DNA of 64,000 nucleotides from Thermus filiformis (lineage in GTDB: Bacteria; Deinococcota; Deinococci; Deinococcales; Thermaceae): NCBI RefSeq assembly GCF_000771745.2, contig NZ_JPSL02000039.1:124001-188000 (forward strand), read 5' to 3'. Below the pieces are notes generated by a model. It was not told the origin of the DNA. It was given only the letters and a program-made list of their open reading frames with translations, and ran no database searches. This document shows, piece by piece, positions 42,417-50,058 of the stretch. The translations under genes and the position numbers were made by a program. The stretch's first letter is position 1. The number at the start of each line of letters is the position of its first letter.

Positions 42417-43118
42417 CTACAGTTTAAGGAAGCGCCGGACCGCCTCCACCTCCTCCTCGAGGGAGAGGACCTCGGTGTCCAGGACCAGGGCCCGGGGATG
42501 GCCCGAAAGAAGGCGCAAGGGGCCTTCGGGGTCGTAGTTCCGCTTCTCCTCGGCCACGATCTTGAGCTTGGCCAGGACCTCCTCGAGGGGGGCGAGGCCC
42601 AGAGCCTCCTCCAGCTCCTTCTGGGAAAGGACCCCCTCGGCCAGGCGCCTAAGCTCCAAAAGCTCCTCCTCCCTCAGGGCCACCCGGTCAAAGGCGTCCC
42701 GGCGGCCGAGGAGGCGCCTAAGCCGGGTGGCCTCCCGGGCCTGGAGGGCCACGAAGCGCGCCCGGGGGAGGTGGGCCAGGGCGTAGGCCACCTCCGCCTC
42801 GCCCCTCAGGCCGTCAAAGAGGAGGAGGGGCCTAGGCTCGGCGTACCCCCGGGCCAGGACCTCGGCCACCCCGCCGGGGAACTCCTCGCGGAAGCGGCGG
42901 GTGAGGCGGAACCGCTCCTCCCGGGGCAAGGGGGGCCTCGCCCCGTAGCGAGGGAGGACGTACTGGTCCACCAGGGCCCTCCGGTCGGGGAGAAGGGGCA
43001 GGCCCAGGGCCTGGACCAGGGTGCTCTTCCCCACCCCGGTGAGGCCCACCAGGACGACCAGCTCCAGTTCCTGGACCGGGACGAGGCCCGGGGCTTCCTC
43101 CAGGGAGAAGGCCACCAT
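42417..43118 (-). CDS. P-loop NTPase, kinase-like, unknown function
   Basis: 233 residues with a Walker A motif GLTGVGKST (about 27-35) and an LLLFDGLRGEAEVAY segment that could be Walker B. The middle (RFREEFPGGVAEVLARGYAE) and the helical C-terminus resemble small-molecule kinases or zeta-toxin-like folds only loosely. I cannot name a family. It starts 7 nt after a TAGAAT box, so the mRNA is probably leaderless, and it is followed 2 nt later by the enolase-superfamily gene. Confidence 0.7.
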   Translation of the reverse strand: MVAFSLEEAPGLVPVQELELVVLVGLTGVGKSTLVQALGLPLLPDRRALVDQYVLPRYGARPPLPREERFRLTRRFREEFPGGVAEVLARGYAEPRPLLLFDGLRGEAEVAYALAHLPRARFVALQAREATRLRRLLGRRDAFDRVALREEELLELRRLAEGVLSQKELEEALGLAPLEEVLAKLKIVAEEKRNYDPEGPLRLLSGHPRALVLDTEVLSLEEEVEAVRRFLKL

Positions 43119-43125
43119 ACGCCGG

Positions 43126-43140
43126 ATTCTACGGTATCAT
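43126..43140. promoter_or_regulatory. Back-to-back leaderless -10 boxes (P-loop / barrel gene)
   Basis: In a 29-bp intergenic gap, TAGAAT on the minus strand (43126-43131) lies 7 nt before the P-loop ATG. TATCAT on the plus strand (43135-43140) lies 7 nt before the barrel-protein ATG. The arrangement is nearly symmetric, with only 3 bp between the boxes. Confidence 0.6.
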
Positions 43141-43147
43141 CTAGGGC

Positions 43148-43639
43148 ATGCGGAGGACCTTCGCCCTTTTCCTCCTCCTGGGCCTGGCCCTGGCCCAGGG
43201 ACCGGCCTACCCGGAGAACACCCTCGGCCTGGCCTACGCCCCGGACGGGGGCCGCCTCTTCCTGCAGGGGAGCGCCCTCCTCCCCTTCAGCCCCCTGGGG
43301 ATAGACACGGGCCTCGAGGCCCAGCTCCTCCTCTCCTCCTCTCCCGAGGCCTACGCCCTTTTCAAGGCCAACCTCCTCCCCGGCCTGGTCCTGATGGACC
43401 TCTACACCTCCTTGGGCCTGGGGCTGGACCTGCGCTACCCCCTGGGCCTCCACCTGGGTCCATTGGTCTCCCTCGAGCTTCCCGGAAGCGCCCTCTGGCT
43501 CTACGGCGGGGCGGGCTACCAGGCGGGGCTCCACCTGGCCTGGGGGGCGGGGTTCCGGGTCTACCTGGACCCCGTGGCCCTGGAGGTGAGCGCCACCGAC
43601 CGCTACCCCTTCGCCCTTAGCCTCCTCTACCTGTGGTGA
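43148..43639 (+). CDS. Small outer-membrane beta-barrel-like protein
   Basis: 163 residues: signal peptide (MRRTFALFLLLGLALAQ), then alternating hydrophobic/polar strands (LFLQGSALLPF, LGLGLDLRYPL, LHLAWGAGFRVYL, VALEVSATD) and a C-terminal aromatic LYLW resembling an outer-membrane barrel terminus. No lipobox. Its strand pattern recalls the four lipoproteins at 45.3-47.8 kb, which may be distant relatives. The last codons overlap the start of the first ABC permease, implying co-transcription. Function unknown. Confidence 0.6.
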   Translation: MRRTFALFLLLGLALAQGPAYPENTLGLAYAPDGGRLFLQGSALLPFSPLGIDTGLEAQLLLSSSPEAYALFKANLLPGLVLMDLYTSLGLGLDLRYPLGLHLGPLVSLELPGSALWLYGGAGYQAGLHLAWGAGFRVYLDPVALEVSATDRYPFALSLLYLW

Positions 43640-44475
43640 AGCGGGACCTCCTCCCCTACCTGGCCTTCTCCGCCCCCGCCTTGGGGGTTTTGGCCCTCTT
43701 CGTCCTCTACCCCTTTTTGGATGTGGTGCGGTTTTCCACCTGGGACTGGTCCGGCCTCTCCGAGCCCAAGCCCGTGGGCCTGGAGAACTACCGCCGCCTC
43801 CTGAGCGACCCAGCCTTCTACCAAAGCCTCTGGGTCACCCTCAAGTTTCTGCTCCTGGCCCTGCCCGCCTTCGTCCTCCTCTCCCTGGCCCTGGCCGTGG
43901 CCCTGGAGGGGGCGGTCTACGAGCGCTTCGTCAAGGCCCTCCTCTTCCTGCCCGGCCTGGTGACCCTGGGCGGGGCCACCCTCTCCTGGTACACCCTCTT
44001 CACCCCCGAGTACGGGGCCCTGGCCCAGCTTTTGCCCATCCCCCCCTGGGACCGGGAGGGGTTCTGGGCCCTGGTCATGGTCGTGGCCTTCACCCTCTGG
44101 CGGCACCTGGGCTACGGGGTCCTGGTGGCCTCGGCCCGGCTCAAGGCCATCCCCAAGGCCCTCCTCGAGGCGGCCTACGTGGACGGCGCCACCTCCTGGC
44201 AGGCCTTCCGCCACGTCACTTTGCCCCTGCTGCGGCCCGCCTTGGCCTTCCTCACCGTGGTGGGGACGATCCTGGCCTTCCAGTCCTACTCTGCCGTCTT
44301 CCTTCTCACCCGGGGCGGCCCCTACGGGGAGACCCGGGTCCTGGGCTACTACCTGTACGAGGCGGGGTTTGAGAACTTCCGCCTGGGCTACGCTGCGGCC
44401 CTGACCCTGGTCATCCTGGTCCTCACCTTCCTCTTCGCCTACGCCCAGCTGAGGCTCCTCAAGGAGGCGGAATGA
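43633..44475 (+). CDS. Sugar-type ABC transporter permease (MalF/UgpA-like)
   Basis: About 280 residues with six hydrophobic helices and the EAA loop LLEAAYVDGATSWQAFRHVT that docks the ATPase. It belongs to the carbohydrate-uptake type 1 group; substrate unknown. The start is GTG 43633 or the adjacent GTG 43636, which overlaps the previous stop as GTGA. It overlaps the second permease by 4 nt. Neither a binding protein nor an ATPase gene is adjacent. Confidence 0.88.
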   Translation: MVKRDLLPYLAFSAPALGVLALFVLYPFLDVVRFSTWDWSGLSEPKPVGLENYRRLLSDPAFYQSLWVTLKFLLLALPAFVLLSLALAVALEGAVYERFVKALLFLPGLVTLGGATLSWYTLFTPEYGALAQLLPIPPWDREGFWALVMVVAFTLWRHLGYGVLVASARLKAIPKALLEAAYVDGATSWQAFRHVTLPLLRPALAFLTVVGTILAFQSYSAVFLLTRGGPYGETRVLGYYLYEAGFENFRLGYAAALTLVILVLTFLFAYAQLRLLKEAE

Positions 44476-45245
44476 GGCACTTCTTCGTCTTCCTGGTGGT
44501 CCTCTTCGTGGCCCTCCCCTTCCTCTGGATGGCCTACGCGGCCTTCATGCCGCCGGAGGCGGTCTACTCGGGAGAGGTCTTCTCCCAGGTGGGCCTCACC
44601 CTGGAGAACGTGAAGCGGCTTCAGAAGGAAGGGTTCTGGGACCGGCTCCTCTTCTCCTTGGGCCTGACGGGGAGCGTGGTCCTCCTCCAGCTCCTCTTCG
44701 GCCTCATGGCGGCCTACGCCCTCAGGGGGGGGCTCCGGCTCCTCCCCTTCTACCTGGTCCTGATGGCCGTCCCCGCCGAGCTCCTCCTGGTGCCCCTCTA
44801 CGGCCTTCTGAAGGGCCTCCGCCTCCTGGACCACCCTTTGGCCTTGGTCCTGCCCTTCGCGGTGAGCCCCTTCGTCGTCTACCTCCTCTACCAGGCCCTA
44901 AAGGCGGTGCCCGAGGAGCTTCTGGAGGCGGCCCGGCTGGACGGGGCCGGCCACCGGGTCCTCCTCTTCCGGGTCCTGCTGCCCCTAATCCGGCCCAGCC
45001 TGGTGGCGGCGGGGGTCCTCTCCTTCGCCGCCCACTGGAACCTGGTCCTCTACCCCCGGGTCATGGTCTCCGACCCCCGGTTCTGGACGATCCAGACCTG
45101 GCTCACCGACCTGCAGCGCAAGTACCCCGTGGACTGGGGCCTCCTCTCCGCCGCCGCCCTGATGAGCATCCTGCCCCTGGCCCTCCTCTACCTCCTGTTT
45201 GAGCGGAGCATCGTCTCCACCTTTGAGGAAGGGCTCAAGGGGTAG
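44472..45245 (+). CDS. Sugar-type ABC transporter permease (MalG/UgpE-like)
   Basis: 257 residues, six helices, EAA loop LLEAARLDGAGHRVLLFRVL. Partner of the preceding permease (ATGA overlap). The last 41 nt (ending SIVSTFEEGLKG) are repeated at 46606-46646 because the tandem duplication broke inside this gene's 3' end. The promoter-like TATGCT for the next gene lies just after the stop codon. Confidence 0.88.
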   Translation: MRHFFVFLVVLFVALPFLWMAYAAFMPPEAVYSGEVFSQVGLTLENVKRLQKEGFWDRLLFSLGLTGSVVLLQLLFGLMAAYALRGGLRLLPFYLVLMAVPAELLLVPLYGLLKGLRLLDHPLALVLPFAVSPFVVYLLYQALKAVPEELLEAARLDGAGHRVLLFRVLLPLIRPSLVAAGVLSFAAHWNLVLYPRVMVSDPRFWTIQTWLTDLQRKYPVDWGLLSAAALMSILPLALLYLLFERSIVSTFEEGLKG

Positions 45246-45278
45246 AGTCTGCTATGCTTAGGGGTAAGGAGGTGAAGG

Positions 45279-45800
45279 ATGCGGAGCCTGGGGGTCTGGC
45301 TTCTGGCCCTGCTCCTGGCCGGGTGCGTGCCCATCGCGGTGCTCCGGGACCCGGAACCGGTCTTGGGGCGGGAGATGGCCTTCGGCCTGAGCGCGGTGGG
45401 GGCGGAAGGGGGCGCCTTCCTCGTGCCCTACGCCGCCTACGCCCAGGGGGACGGCCGGACGGAGTACAACTTCTCCCTGCAGATGGGCCTGCGGGCGGGC
45501 GTAAAGCAGGCCCTCCTTCCGGGGGTCTCCTTGGACGCGGGCCTCACCCTGCCTCCCCTCCTCGGGACTGACGGGGTGCCCCTGGCCGCGGACACGGGGC
45601 TCCTCCTCGGCCTGGGAGGCCTCTACCTTTCCCCCCGGGTCCACTGGGTGGGGTTCGTGTCCCAGGAGCTGGGCGTCTCCGGCCTCCTCTACCAGGCCAC
45701 GCTGGGCTACCGGGGAGAGGGGTTCCGGATGGAGGTAGGGGTCCTGATCAACGAGGCGGGTAACGCGCTTTTCAGCGTCTCCGGCGCCGTGCGCTTCTAG
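45279..45800 (+). CDS. Small lipoprotein, A-type, copy 1
   Basis: 173 residues. Signal peptide with lipobox LLAGC (Cys16) followed by about 150 residues of short beta-strands ([48 protein letters not shown]) ending SVSGAVRF, a terminal phenylalanine as in outer-membrane barrels. Strong ribosome binding site AAGGAGGTG and a TATGCT box upstream. Nearly identical to copy 2 (46680-47201) except in a few presumed loops, and clearly related to the B-type genes. No known family recognised. Confidence 0.72.
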   Translation: MRSLGVWLLALLLAGCVPIAVLRDPEPVLGREMAFGLSAVGAEGGAFLVPYAAYAQGDGRTEYNFSLQMGLRAGVKQALLPGVSLDAGLTLPPLLGTDGVPLAADTGLLLGLGGLYLSPRVHWVGFVSQELGVSGLLYQATLGYRGEGFRMEVGVLINEAGNALFSVSGAVRF

Positions 45801-45828
45801 GGGTAGGGCTTGCCATGTAAGGAGGTGA

Positions 45829-45950
45829 TAAGAAACCCCCCTGGAGCGTTCCGCTCAGGGCAAGCAAAAGCTCATCAGAGATATCCGCTTCGGACGGTAG
45901 AGCCTTGGGTGTGGACCACCAAAACAGGAATGGATCAAGCCGGTTTCTTA
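45829..45950. mobile_element. 122-bp MITE-like element with 9-bp inverted ends
   Basis: Ends are TAAGAAACC and GGTTTCTTA, perfect 9-bp inverted repeats, flanked on both sides by TGA (45826-45828, 45951-45953). Copy 2 of the duplication has the uninterrupted site GGAGGTGA before its B gene, so insertion and a 3-bp target duplication can be read directly. The element is less GC-rich than its surroundings, has no ORF, and contains a hairpin (GAGC/GCTC, with CCCT/AGGG outside, at about 45837-45860). TNA target duplications are typical of the IS427 group of IS5-family elements, a possible helper by inference. Confidence 0.85.
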
Positions 45951-45956
45951 TGAGGG

Positions 45957-46487
45957 ATGCGGACTTGGGTCTTTCTCCTTTCCCTCCTGCTTGCGGGGTG
46001 CTTCCCCGCGGCGGTGCTCCGGAGCCCCGAGCCGGTGCGGGGGGCCGAGCTCAGCCTGGGGGGGAGCCTTATTTGGGTCACCCTCCCCTCCAACTACTCT
46101 TTTTTATGGGCCCTACCCTACCTGGGGTACGCCTGGGGGGACGGGAGTACGGAGTTCAACCTCTCGGTGCAAATGGGCCCCCGCTTCGGGGTCAAGCAGG
46201 CCCTGGCCCCCGGCCTCTCCTTGGACGCGGGCCTGACCCTGGCCCGCACCCCGGTTCCTAGTGTGAGCGGCCCCATCCTGGACGTGGGCCTCCTGGCGGG
46301 CGTGGGGGAGCTCTACGTCTCCCCCCGGGTGCACGTGTGGTTCACGGATGAGGGGTACACCCTCGGCTTTTACCAGGCCACGCTGGGCTACCGGGAAGGC
46401 GGGTTTTCCCTGGAAGGGGGGGTGCTCCTAGGAGGGAATGGCCTGTTGCAACTTAACCTCTCCGGGGCTCTGCACTTCGGCCTTTAG
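45957..46487 (+). CDS. Small lipoprotein, B-type, copy 1
   Basis: 176 residues; lipobox LLAGC (Cys15) and a beta-strand body ([47 protein letters not shown]) ending LHFGL. Paralogue of the A-type gene. The 122-bp element inserted just upstream, separating the gene from the ribosome binding site GGAGG seen in copy 2. Only a weak GAGGG remains, so its translation is probably reduced. Differences from copy 2 cluster in presumed loops, for example IWVTLPSNYSFLWA against [13 protein letters not shown]. Confidence 0.7.
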   Translation: MRTWVFLLSLLLAGCFPAAVLRSPEPVRGAELSLGGSLIWVTLPSNYSFLWALPYLGYAWGDGSTEFNLSVQMGPRFGVKQALAPGLSLDAGLTLARTPVPSVSGPILDVGLLAGVGELYVSPRVHVWFTDEGYTLGFYQATLGYREGGFSLEGGVLLGGNGLLQLNLSGALHFGL

Positions 46488-46607
46488 CCCTTTCCCGGGG
46501 TGGCTCGGCCCTTGGGGGAGGTTCTCGCGAAGCGCGCCCGCAGGGCCTCGAGCCTCTCCCGCACCCGCTCCTCCCACCCCTCCCCCGTGGCCTGGAAGAG
46601 GGTGAGG
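46484..46607 (-). pseudogene. Duplicated 3' tail of rarA
   Basis: Minus-strand remnant encoding about 40 residues homologous to the RarA C-terminus ([20 protein letters not shown], compared with [13 protein letters not shown] in the intact gene), with the stop codon retained. It was left behind by the tandem duplication and is joined to the permease tail. It has no start and should not be expressed as RarA. Confidence 0.88.
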
Positions 46608-46646
46608 AGCATCGTCTCCACCTTTGAGGAGGGGCTCAAGGGATAG
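46606..46646 (+). pseudogene. Duplicated 3' tail of the second ABC permease gene
   Basis: 41 nt matching 45205-45245 with a few changes, including the stop codon. It carries with it the TATACT box and ribosome binding site region that serve the second A-type lipoprotein gene. Confidence 0.88.
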
Positions 46647-46679
46647 AGTCTGCTATACTCAGGGGTAAGGAGGTGAAGG

Positions 46680-47201
46680 ATGCGGAGCCTGGGGGTCTGG
46701 CTTCTGGCCCTGCTCCTGGCCGGGTGCGTGCCCATCGCGGTGCTTCGGGACCCGGAGCCGGTCTTGGGGCGGGAGATGACCTTCGGCCTGAGCGCGCTGA
46801 TGTCGGAAGGGGGCGCCTTCCTCGTGCCCTACGCCGCCTACGCCCAGGGGGACGGCCGGACGGAGTACAACTTCTCCCTGCAGATGGGCCTGCGGGCGGG
46901 CGTAAAGCAGGCCCTCCTTCCGGGGGTCTCCCTGGACGCGGGCCTCACCCTGCCTCCCCTCCTCGGAGCTGACGGGGTGCCCCTGGCCGCGGACGCGGGG
47001 CTCCTCCTCGGCCTGGGGGACCTCTACCTTTCCCCCCGGGTCCACTGGGTGGGGTTCGTGTCCCAGGAGCTGGGCGTCTCCGGCCTCCTCTACCAGGCCA
47101 CGCTGGGCTACCGGGGAGAGGGGTTCCGGATGGAGGTAGGGGTCTTGGCCAATGGGGAGGGTGGCGCGCTTTTCAGCGTCTCCGGCGCCGTGCGCTTCTA
47201 G
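46680..47201 (+). CDS. Small lipoprotein, A-type, copy 2
   Basis: 173 residues, lipobox LLAGC. Compared with copy 1, strands are almost unchanged while differences cluster in likely loops: ALMSEGG for AVGAEGG, ADGVPLAADAG for TDGVPLAADTG, ANGEGGALF for INEAGNALF. AAGGAGGTG and TATACT upstream, the latter a better -10 than in copy 1. Followed by the B-type copy 2 after 31 nt, with which it is probably co-transcribed. Confidence 0.72.
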   Translation: MRSLGVWLLALLLAGCVPIAVLRDPEPVLGREMTFGLSALMSEGGAFLVPYAAYAQGDGRTEYNFSLQMGLRAGVKQALLPGVSLDAGLTLPPLLGADGVPLAADAGLLLGLGDLYLSPRVHWVGFVSQELGVSGLLYQATLGYRGEGFRMEVGVLANGEGGALFSVSGAVRF

Positions 47202-47232
47202 GGGTAGAGCTTGCCATGTAAGGAGGTGAAGA

Positions 47233-47760
47233 TTGCGGATTCTGGTCTTTCTCCTTTCCCTCCTGCTTGCGGGGTGCTTCCCCGCGGCAGTGCTCCGGAG
47301 CCCCGAGCCGGTGCGGGGGGCCGAGCTCAGCCTGGGGGGGAGCCTCTTCCCGGCCCCCGCCTCCAGCCGCTACCCCGTGTGGGGCCTGCCCTACCTGGGG
47401 TACGCCTGGGGGGACGGGAGCACGGAGTTCAACCTCTCGGCGCAAATAGGCCCCCGCTTCGGGGTCAAGCAGGCCCTGGCCCCCGGCTTCTCCTTGGACG
47501 CGGGCCTGACCCTGATCCTCTCCCCGAGGCCCAGCGTGGACGCCCTCATCCTGGACGTGGGCCTCCTGGCGGGCGCAGGAGGCCTCTACGTCTCCCCCCG
47601 GGTGCACGCGGGGATCACGACCGGGGGAAGCCCCGTCGGCTTCTACCAGGCCACGCTGGGCTACCGGGGAGGCGGGTTTTCCCTGGAAGGGGGGGTGCTC
47701 CTGGGAGGGGGTGGCCCGGTCCAGTTCAACCTCTCCGGGGCCCTGCACCTCGGCCTTTAG
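47233..47760 (+). CDS. Small lipoprotein, B-type, copy 2
   Basis: 175 residues; lipobox LLAGC; start TTG at 47233 (the equivalent codon in copy 1 is ATG) with AGGAGGTGA 6 nt upstream. Beta-rich body ending SGALHLGL. The strands match copy 1 closely but several loops differ completely ([11 protein letters not shown] against [21 protein letters not shown] against VWFTDEGYTL). It converges with rarA, overlapping its stop by 4 nt. Confidence 0.72.
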   Translation: MRILVFLLSLLLAGCFPAAVLRSPEPVRGAELSLGGSLFPAPASSRYPVWGLPYLGYAWGDGSTEFNLSAQIGPRFGVKQALAPGFSLDAGLTLILSPRPSVDALILDVGLLAGAGGLYVSPRVHAGITTGGSPVGFYQATLGYRGGGFSLEGGVLLGGGGPVQFNLSGALHLGL

Positions 47761-49034
47761 CCCTTTCCCGGGCTGGCTCGGCCCTTGGGGGAGGTTCTTG
47801 CGAAGCGCGCCCGCAGGGCCTTTAGCCTCTCCTGCACCCGCTCCTCCCACCCTTCCCCCGTGGCCTCAAAGAGGGTGAGGCCCTCGAGGCCCTCTGGCAG
47901 GTACCGCTGGGCGAAGCTCCCCTCCTTGTCCTGGTGGTAGTAGGCGTACCCCTCCCCGTGGCCCAGGGCCTTCATCAGCGGGGTGGGGGCGTTCCTTAGG
48001 TTCAGGGGGACGGGGGCCTCGGGGTGGGCCCTGGCCGCCTCCTGGGCCCTCTGCCAGGCCGTGTAGAGGCTATTGGACTTGGGGGCGAGGGCCAGGTAGA
48101 CCGCCGCCTCCACCAAGGCCAGCTCCCCTTCCGGGCTTCCCAGGGCCTCGTAGGCCTCCCTGGCCGCCACCGCCAGGCGCAGGGCCAGGGGGTCGGCCAG
48201 ACCCACGTCCTCCAGGGCGATGCGGATGAGGCGGCGGGCCACGTAGAGGGGGTCGGCCCCGCCCTCCAGAAGGCGGGCCAGGTAGTAGAGGGCGGCGTCC
48301 ACGTGGCTTCCCCGGATGGACTTGTGCAGGGCGGAGACCAGGTCGTAAAACGCGTCCCCGAGGCGGTCCATCCCGGTGGGGGTGGAGCCGAGGGCCAAGC
48401 GGACGGTCTCCAGGGAGAGGCGGGGGGAGAGGCGGGCCGCGAGCTCGAGGGCGTTCAGGGCCCGGCGCGCATCCCCCTGGGCGGCCTGGGCCAAAAGGCG
48501 CAGGGCCTCCTCGTCCCACCCCTCCAGGCCCAGAAGGCCCAGCCCGCGGCGAAGCAGGGTCAGGACCTCCTCCTCGGAAAGGGGGTAAAGGGGGAAGAAG
48601 CGGAGCCGGGAGCGCAGGGCGGGGACCAGGGCGAAGGAGGGGTTCTCCGTGGTGGCCCCCACCAGGACCAGGAGGCCGGACTCGAGGTGGGGCAAAAGGG
48701 CGTCCTGCTGGGCCTTGTTAAAGCGGTGGATCTCGTCCAGGAGGAGGACCGCCCGGCCAGCCTTCCGGGCCATCTCCACCGCCTTCCGCACCTCGGCCAC
48801 CCCCGCCTCCACCGCGGAGAGCCGGAAGAGGGGCAGGCCCGCCCCCTGGGCCAGGAGGTGGGCCAAGGTGGTCTTCCCCGTCCCCGGGGGGCCGAAGAGG
48901 ACCATGGAGGAGAGGACCCTCTCCTCCAGCATCCGCCTTAAGGGGCGGCCCTCCCCCACCAGGTGGGCCTGCCCCACGAACTCCTCCAGGCTCCGGGGCC
49001 GGAGCCGTTCCGCCAGGGGTGCTGCGGCCTCCAC
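47757..49034 (-). CDS. rarA: Replication-associated recombination protein RarA (MgsA)
   Basis: 425-residue AAA+ ATPase acting at stalled replication forks. Walker [10 protein letters not shown], Walker [16 protein letters not shown], sensor 1 [11 protein letters not shown], arginine-finger region ALRSRLRFF, and the C-terminal MgsA domain ([19 protein letters not shown]). The start is GTG, 6 nt after TACCAT, so probably leaderless. Its last 120 nt or so are duplicated at 46484-46607. Confidence 0.95.
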   Translation of the reverse strand: MEAAAPLAERLRPRSLEEFVGQAHLVGEGRPLRRMLEERVLSSMVLFGPPGTGKTTLAHLLAQGAGLPLFRLSAVEAGVAEVRKAVEMARKAGRAVLLLDEIHRFNKAQQDALLPHLESGLLVLVGATTENPSFALVPALRSRLRFFPLYPLSEEEVLTLLRRGLGLLGLEGWDEEALRLLAQAAQGDARRALNALELAARLSPRLSLETVRLALGSTPTGMDRLGDAFYDLVSALHKSIRGSHVDAALYYLARLLEGGADPLYVARRLIRIALEDVGLADPLALRLAVAAREAYEALGSPEGELALVEAAVYLALAPKSNSLYTAWQRAQEAARAHPEAPVPLNLRNAPTPLMKALGHGEGYAYYHQDKEGSFAQRYLPEGLEGLTLFEATGEGWEERVQERLKALRARFARTSPKGRASPGKG

Positions 49035-49040
49035 TTTCCC

Positions 49041-49050
49041 ATGGTAAACT
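49041..49050. promoter_or_regulatory. Interlocked divergent -10 boxes (rarA / membrane gene)
   Basis: ATGGTAAACT contains TACCAT on the minus strand (49041-49046), 6 nt before the rarA GTG, and TAAACT on the plus strand (49045-49050), 9 nt before the next ATG. The two share TA, the same layout as at 3945-3954. Confidence 0.5.
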
Positions 49051-49059
49051 CTGGCCCAG

Positions 49060-49791
49060 ATGCTCGGCTTCTTCCTCCTGCCCTGGGGCCTCCTCCTTCT
49101 GGGGCTCTTCCCCCTGTACCGGGAGGTCCGCCTGGGGTGCCCCGGCTGCGTCCAGGCCGAGGTCTACCCGGGGCTTCTTTTGCTCCTAGAAGCCGTGCTC
49201 CTCGCCGGGGCAGGAAGCCTTTTCACCCGCCTCCCCCTGGGGCCCAGGACCCGCAACCTCCTGGTCCTGGGCCTCGGCCTCCTGGCCCTGGACCGGGGGT
49301 ACGAGAGCGCCCTCCTCCTCTCCGGGACCCCCCTGCCCCCCCTGGCGCCCCTGGCGGGGATCCTGGGGGTAGGGGCCTTCGTCCTGGCCTTCCTCCAAGC
49401 CACGGGGCCGGAGGCCCCCCTCCTTCCTCCTTTGCCCGGCTACACCCTCCCCTCCGGCCTGATGGGGAAGGAGGCCCTATGGGCCCTGGAAGGAAGCCTG
49501 GAGGGCCTGGCCCGGAGGCGGCCCCTCTACCTCCTCTACCTGGCCACCGAGGCCCCCCCGGAGGCGTTGGCGGGGCTTTTGAGACGGGGGGACCTGGCCT
49601 TTGACCTGGGGCAAGGGGAGTACCTGGTCCTGCTCCAGCGGGCGAGGCCTGAGGAGGCGATGGGGCTCCTGAAGCGGCTCCAAGCCCAGCTTCCCCTCCG
49701 GGCCCACGCCATGGAGCGCTGGCAGAAGGGGCGGCTGAAGGGCCTCCTGCAGAAGCTCCAGGCGGAGATCCTGCTCCGCACTTCCCAGTAG
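49060..49791 (+). CDS. Membrane protein with cytoplasmic domain, unknown function
   Basis: 243 residues. About four N-terminal hydrophobic helices (3-20, 40-58, 66-84, 95-115), then a soluble C-terminal domain of about 110 residues ([40 protein letters not shown]). The soluble part recalls a degenerate GGDEF-like or regulatory fold, but none of the catalytic GGDEF residues is present, so I leave it unnamed. A CPGC pair sits in the first loop (GCPGCVQAE). Leader is 9 nt or less. Confidence 0.65.
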   Translation: MLGFFLLPWGLLLLGLFPLYREVRLGCPGCVQAEVYPGLLLLLEAVLLAGAGSLFTRLPLGPRTRNLLVLGLGLLALDRGYESALLLSGTPLPPLAPLAGILGVGAFVLAFLQATGPEAPLLPPLPGYTLPSGLMGKEALWALEGSLEGLARRRPLYLLYLATEAPPEALAGLLRRGDLAFDLGQGEYLVLLQRARPEEAMGLLKRLQAQLPLRAHAMERWQKGRLKGLLQKLQAEILLRTSQ

Positions 49792-49816
49792 GGGGCCTCT
49801 GGTGTAGCCCGCTTGT

Positions 49817-49843
49817 GCCCTACACCGCAAAGGGGTGTAGGGC
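49817..49843 (+). terminator. Hairpin after membrane gene
   Basis: GCCCTACACC pairs with GGTGTAGGGC over a 7-nt loop, followed by CTCGCCCTTT. The T-run is weak, so termination may be partial. It lies between the membrane-protein gene and the mini-gene at 49895. Confidence 0.5.
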
Positions 49844-49882
49844 CTCGCCCTTTAGCCCCGGCCGCCCGGCCGCCCGGGGGGC

Positions 49883-49888
49883 TACCCT
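49883..49888 (+). promoter_or_regulatory. -10 box of mini-gene, leaderless
   Basis: TACCCT followed by six bases and ATG at 49895. The surrounding GCTACCCTGGGGGCATG is nearly identical to the pilA1 start region GCTACCCTGAGGGCATG. Confidence 0.45.
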
Positions 49889-49894
49889 GGGGGC

Positions 49895-49969
49895 ATGGAA
49901 CAGGGGAAAGCCATCAGCCAAGCCTGGCAGGAGGCCATGGAAACCTACGGGGAGAAGGAAGAGGAGTAA
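49895..49969 (+). CDS. 24-residue putative small protein
   Basis: The frame encodes MEQGKAISQAWQEAMETYGE followed by KEEE. It is amphipathic-helix-like and acidic at the C-terminus, with no known family. A -10-like TACCCT precedes the ATG by 6 nt, and a 12-bp-stem terminator (49981-50014) begins 12 nt after the stop, so the unit looks like a complete gene of about 130 nt. It could instead be a small RNA. There is no other gene in the 49792-50058 gap. Confidence 0.45.
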   Translation: MEQGKAISQAWQEAMETYGEKEEE

Positions 49970-49980
49970 AGGCGTCCGGG

Positions 49981-50014
49981 AAGGAGGGGGGCAGGCCCCC
50001 CTCCTTGACGTTTT
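49981..50014 (+). terminator. Strong terminator after mini-gene
   Basis: AAGGAGGGGGGC pairs perfectly with GCCCCCCTCCTT (12 bp, loop AG), followed by GACGTTTT. It ends rightward transcription before convergent typA. Confidence 0.75.
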
Positions 50015-50058
50015 GGCCGCGGCGGACCCGCACCTGGCCTTTGCCAGGGTGGGGCGGT

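Larger units (their letters stand above)
45205..47880. repeat. Tandem duplication, units 45205-46605 and 46606-47880
   Basis: Each unit runs from the 3' tail of the second permease gene, through one A-type and one B-type lipoprotein gene, to the 3' tail of rarA. At the junction (46605-46607) the rarA tail is fused to the permease tail through a GG shared by both. Offsets between matching positions are 1401 bp at the left and 1273 bp at the right. The 128-bp difference equals the 122-bp insertion, its 3-bp target duplication and one codon in the B gene. Confidence 0.92.

Noticed and set aside
49060-49791. GGDEF cyclase assignment for the membrane protein
   Set aside because: The domain length is roughly right, but no GGDEF/GGEEF motif or metal-binding residues are present.
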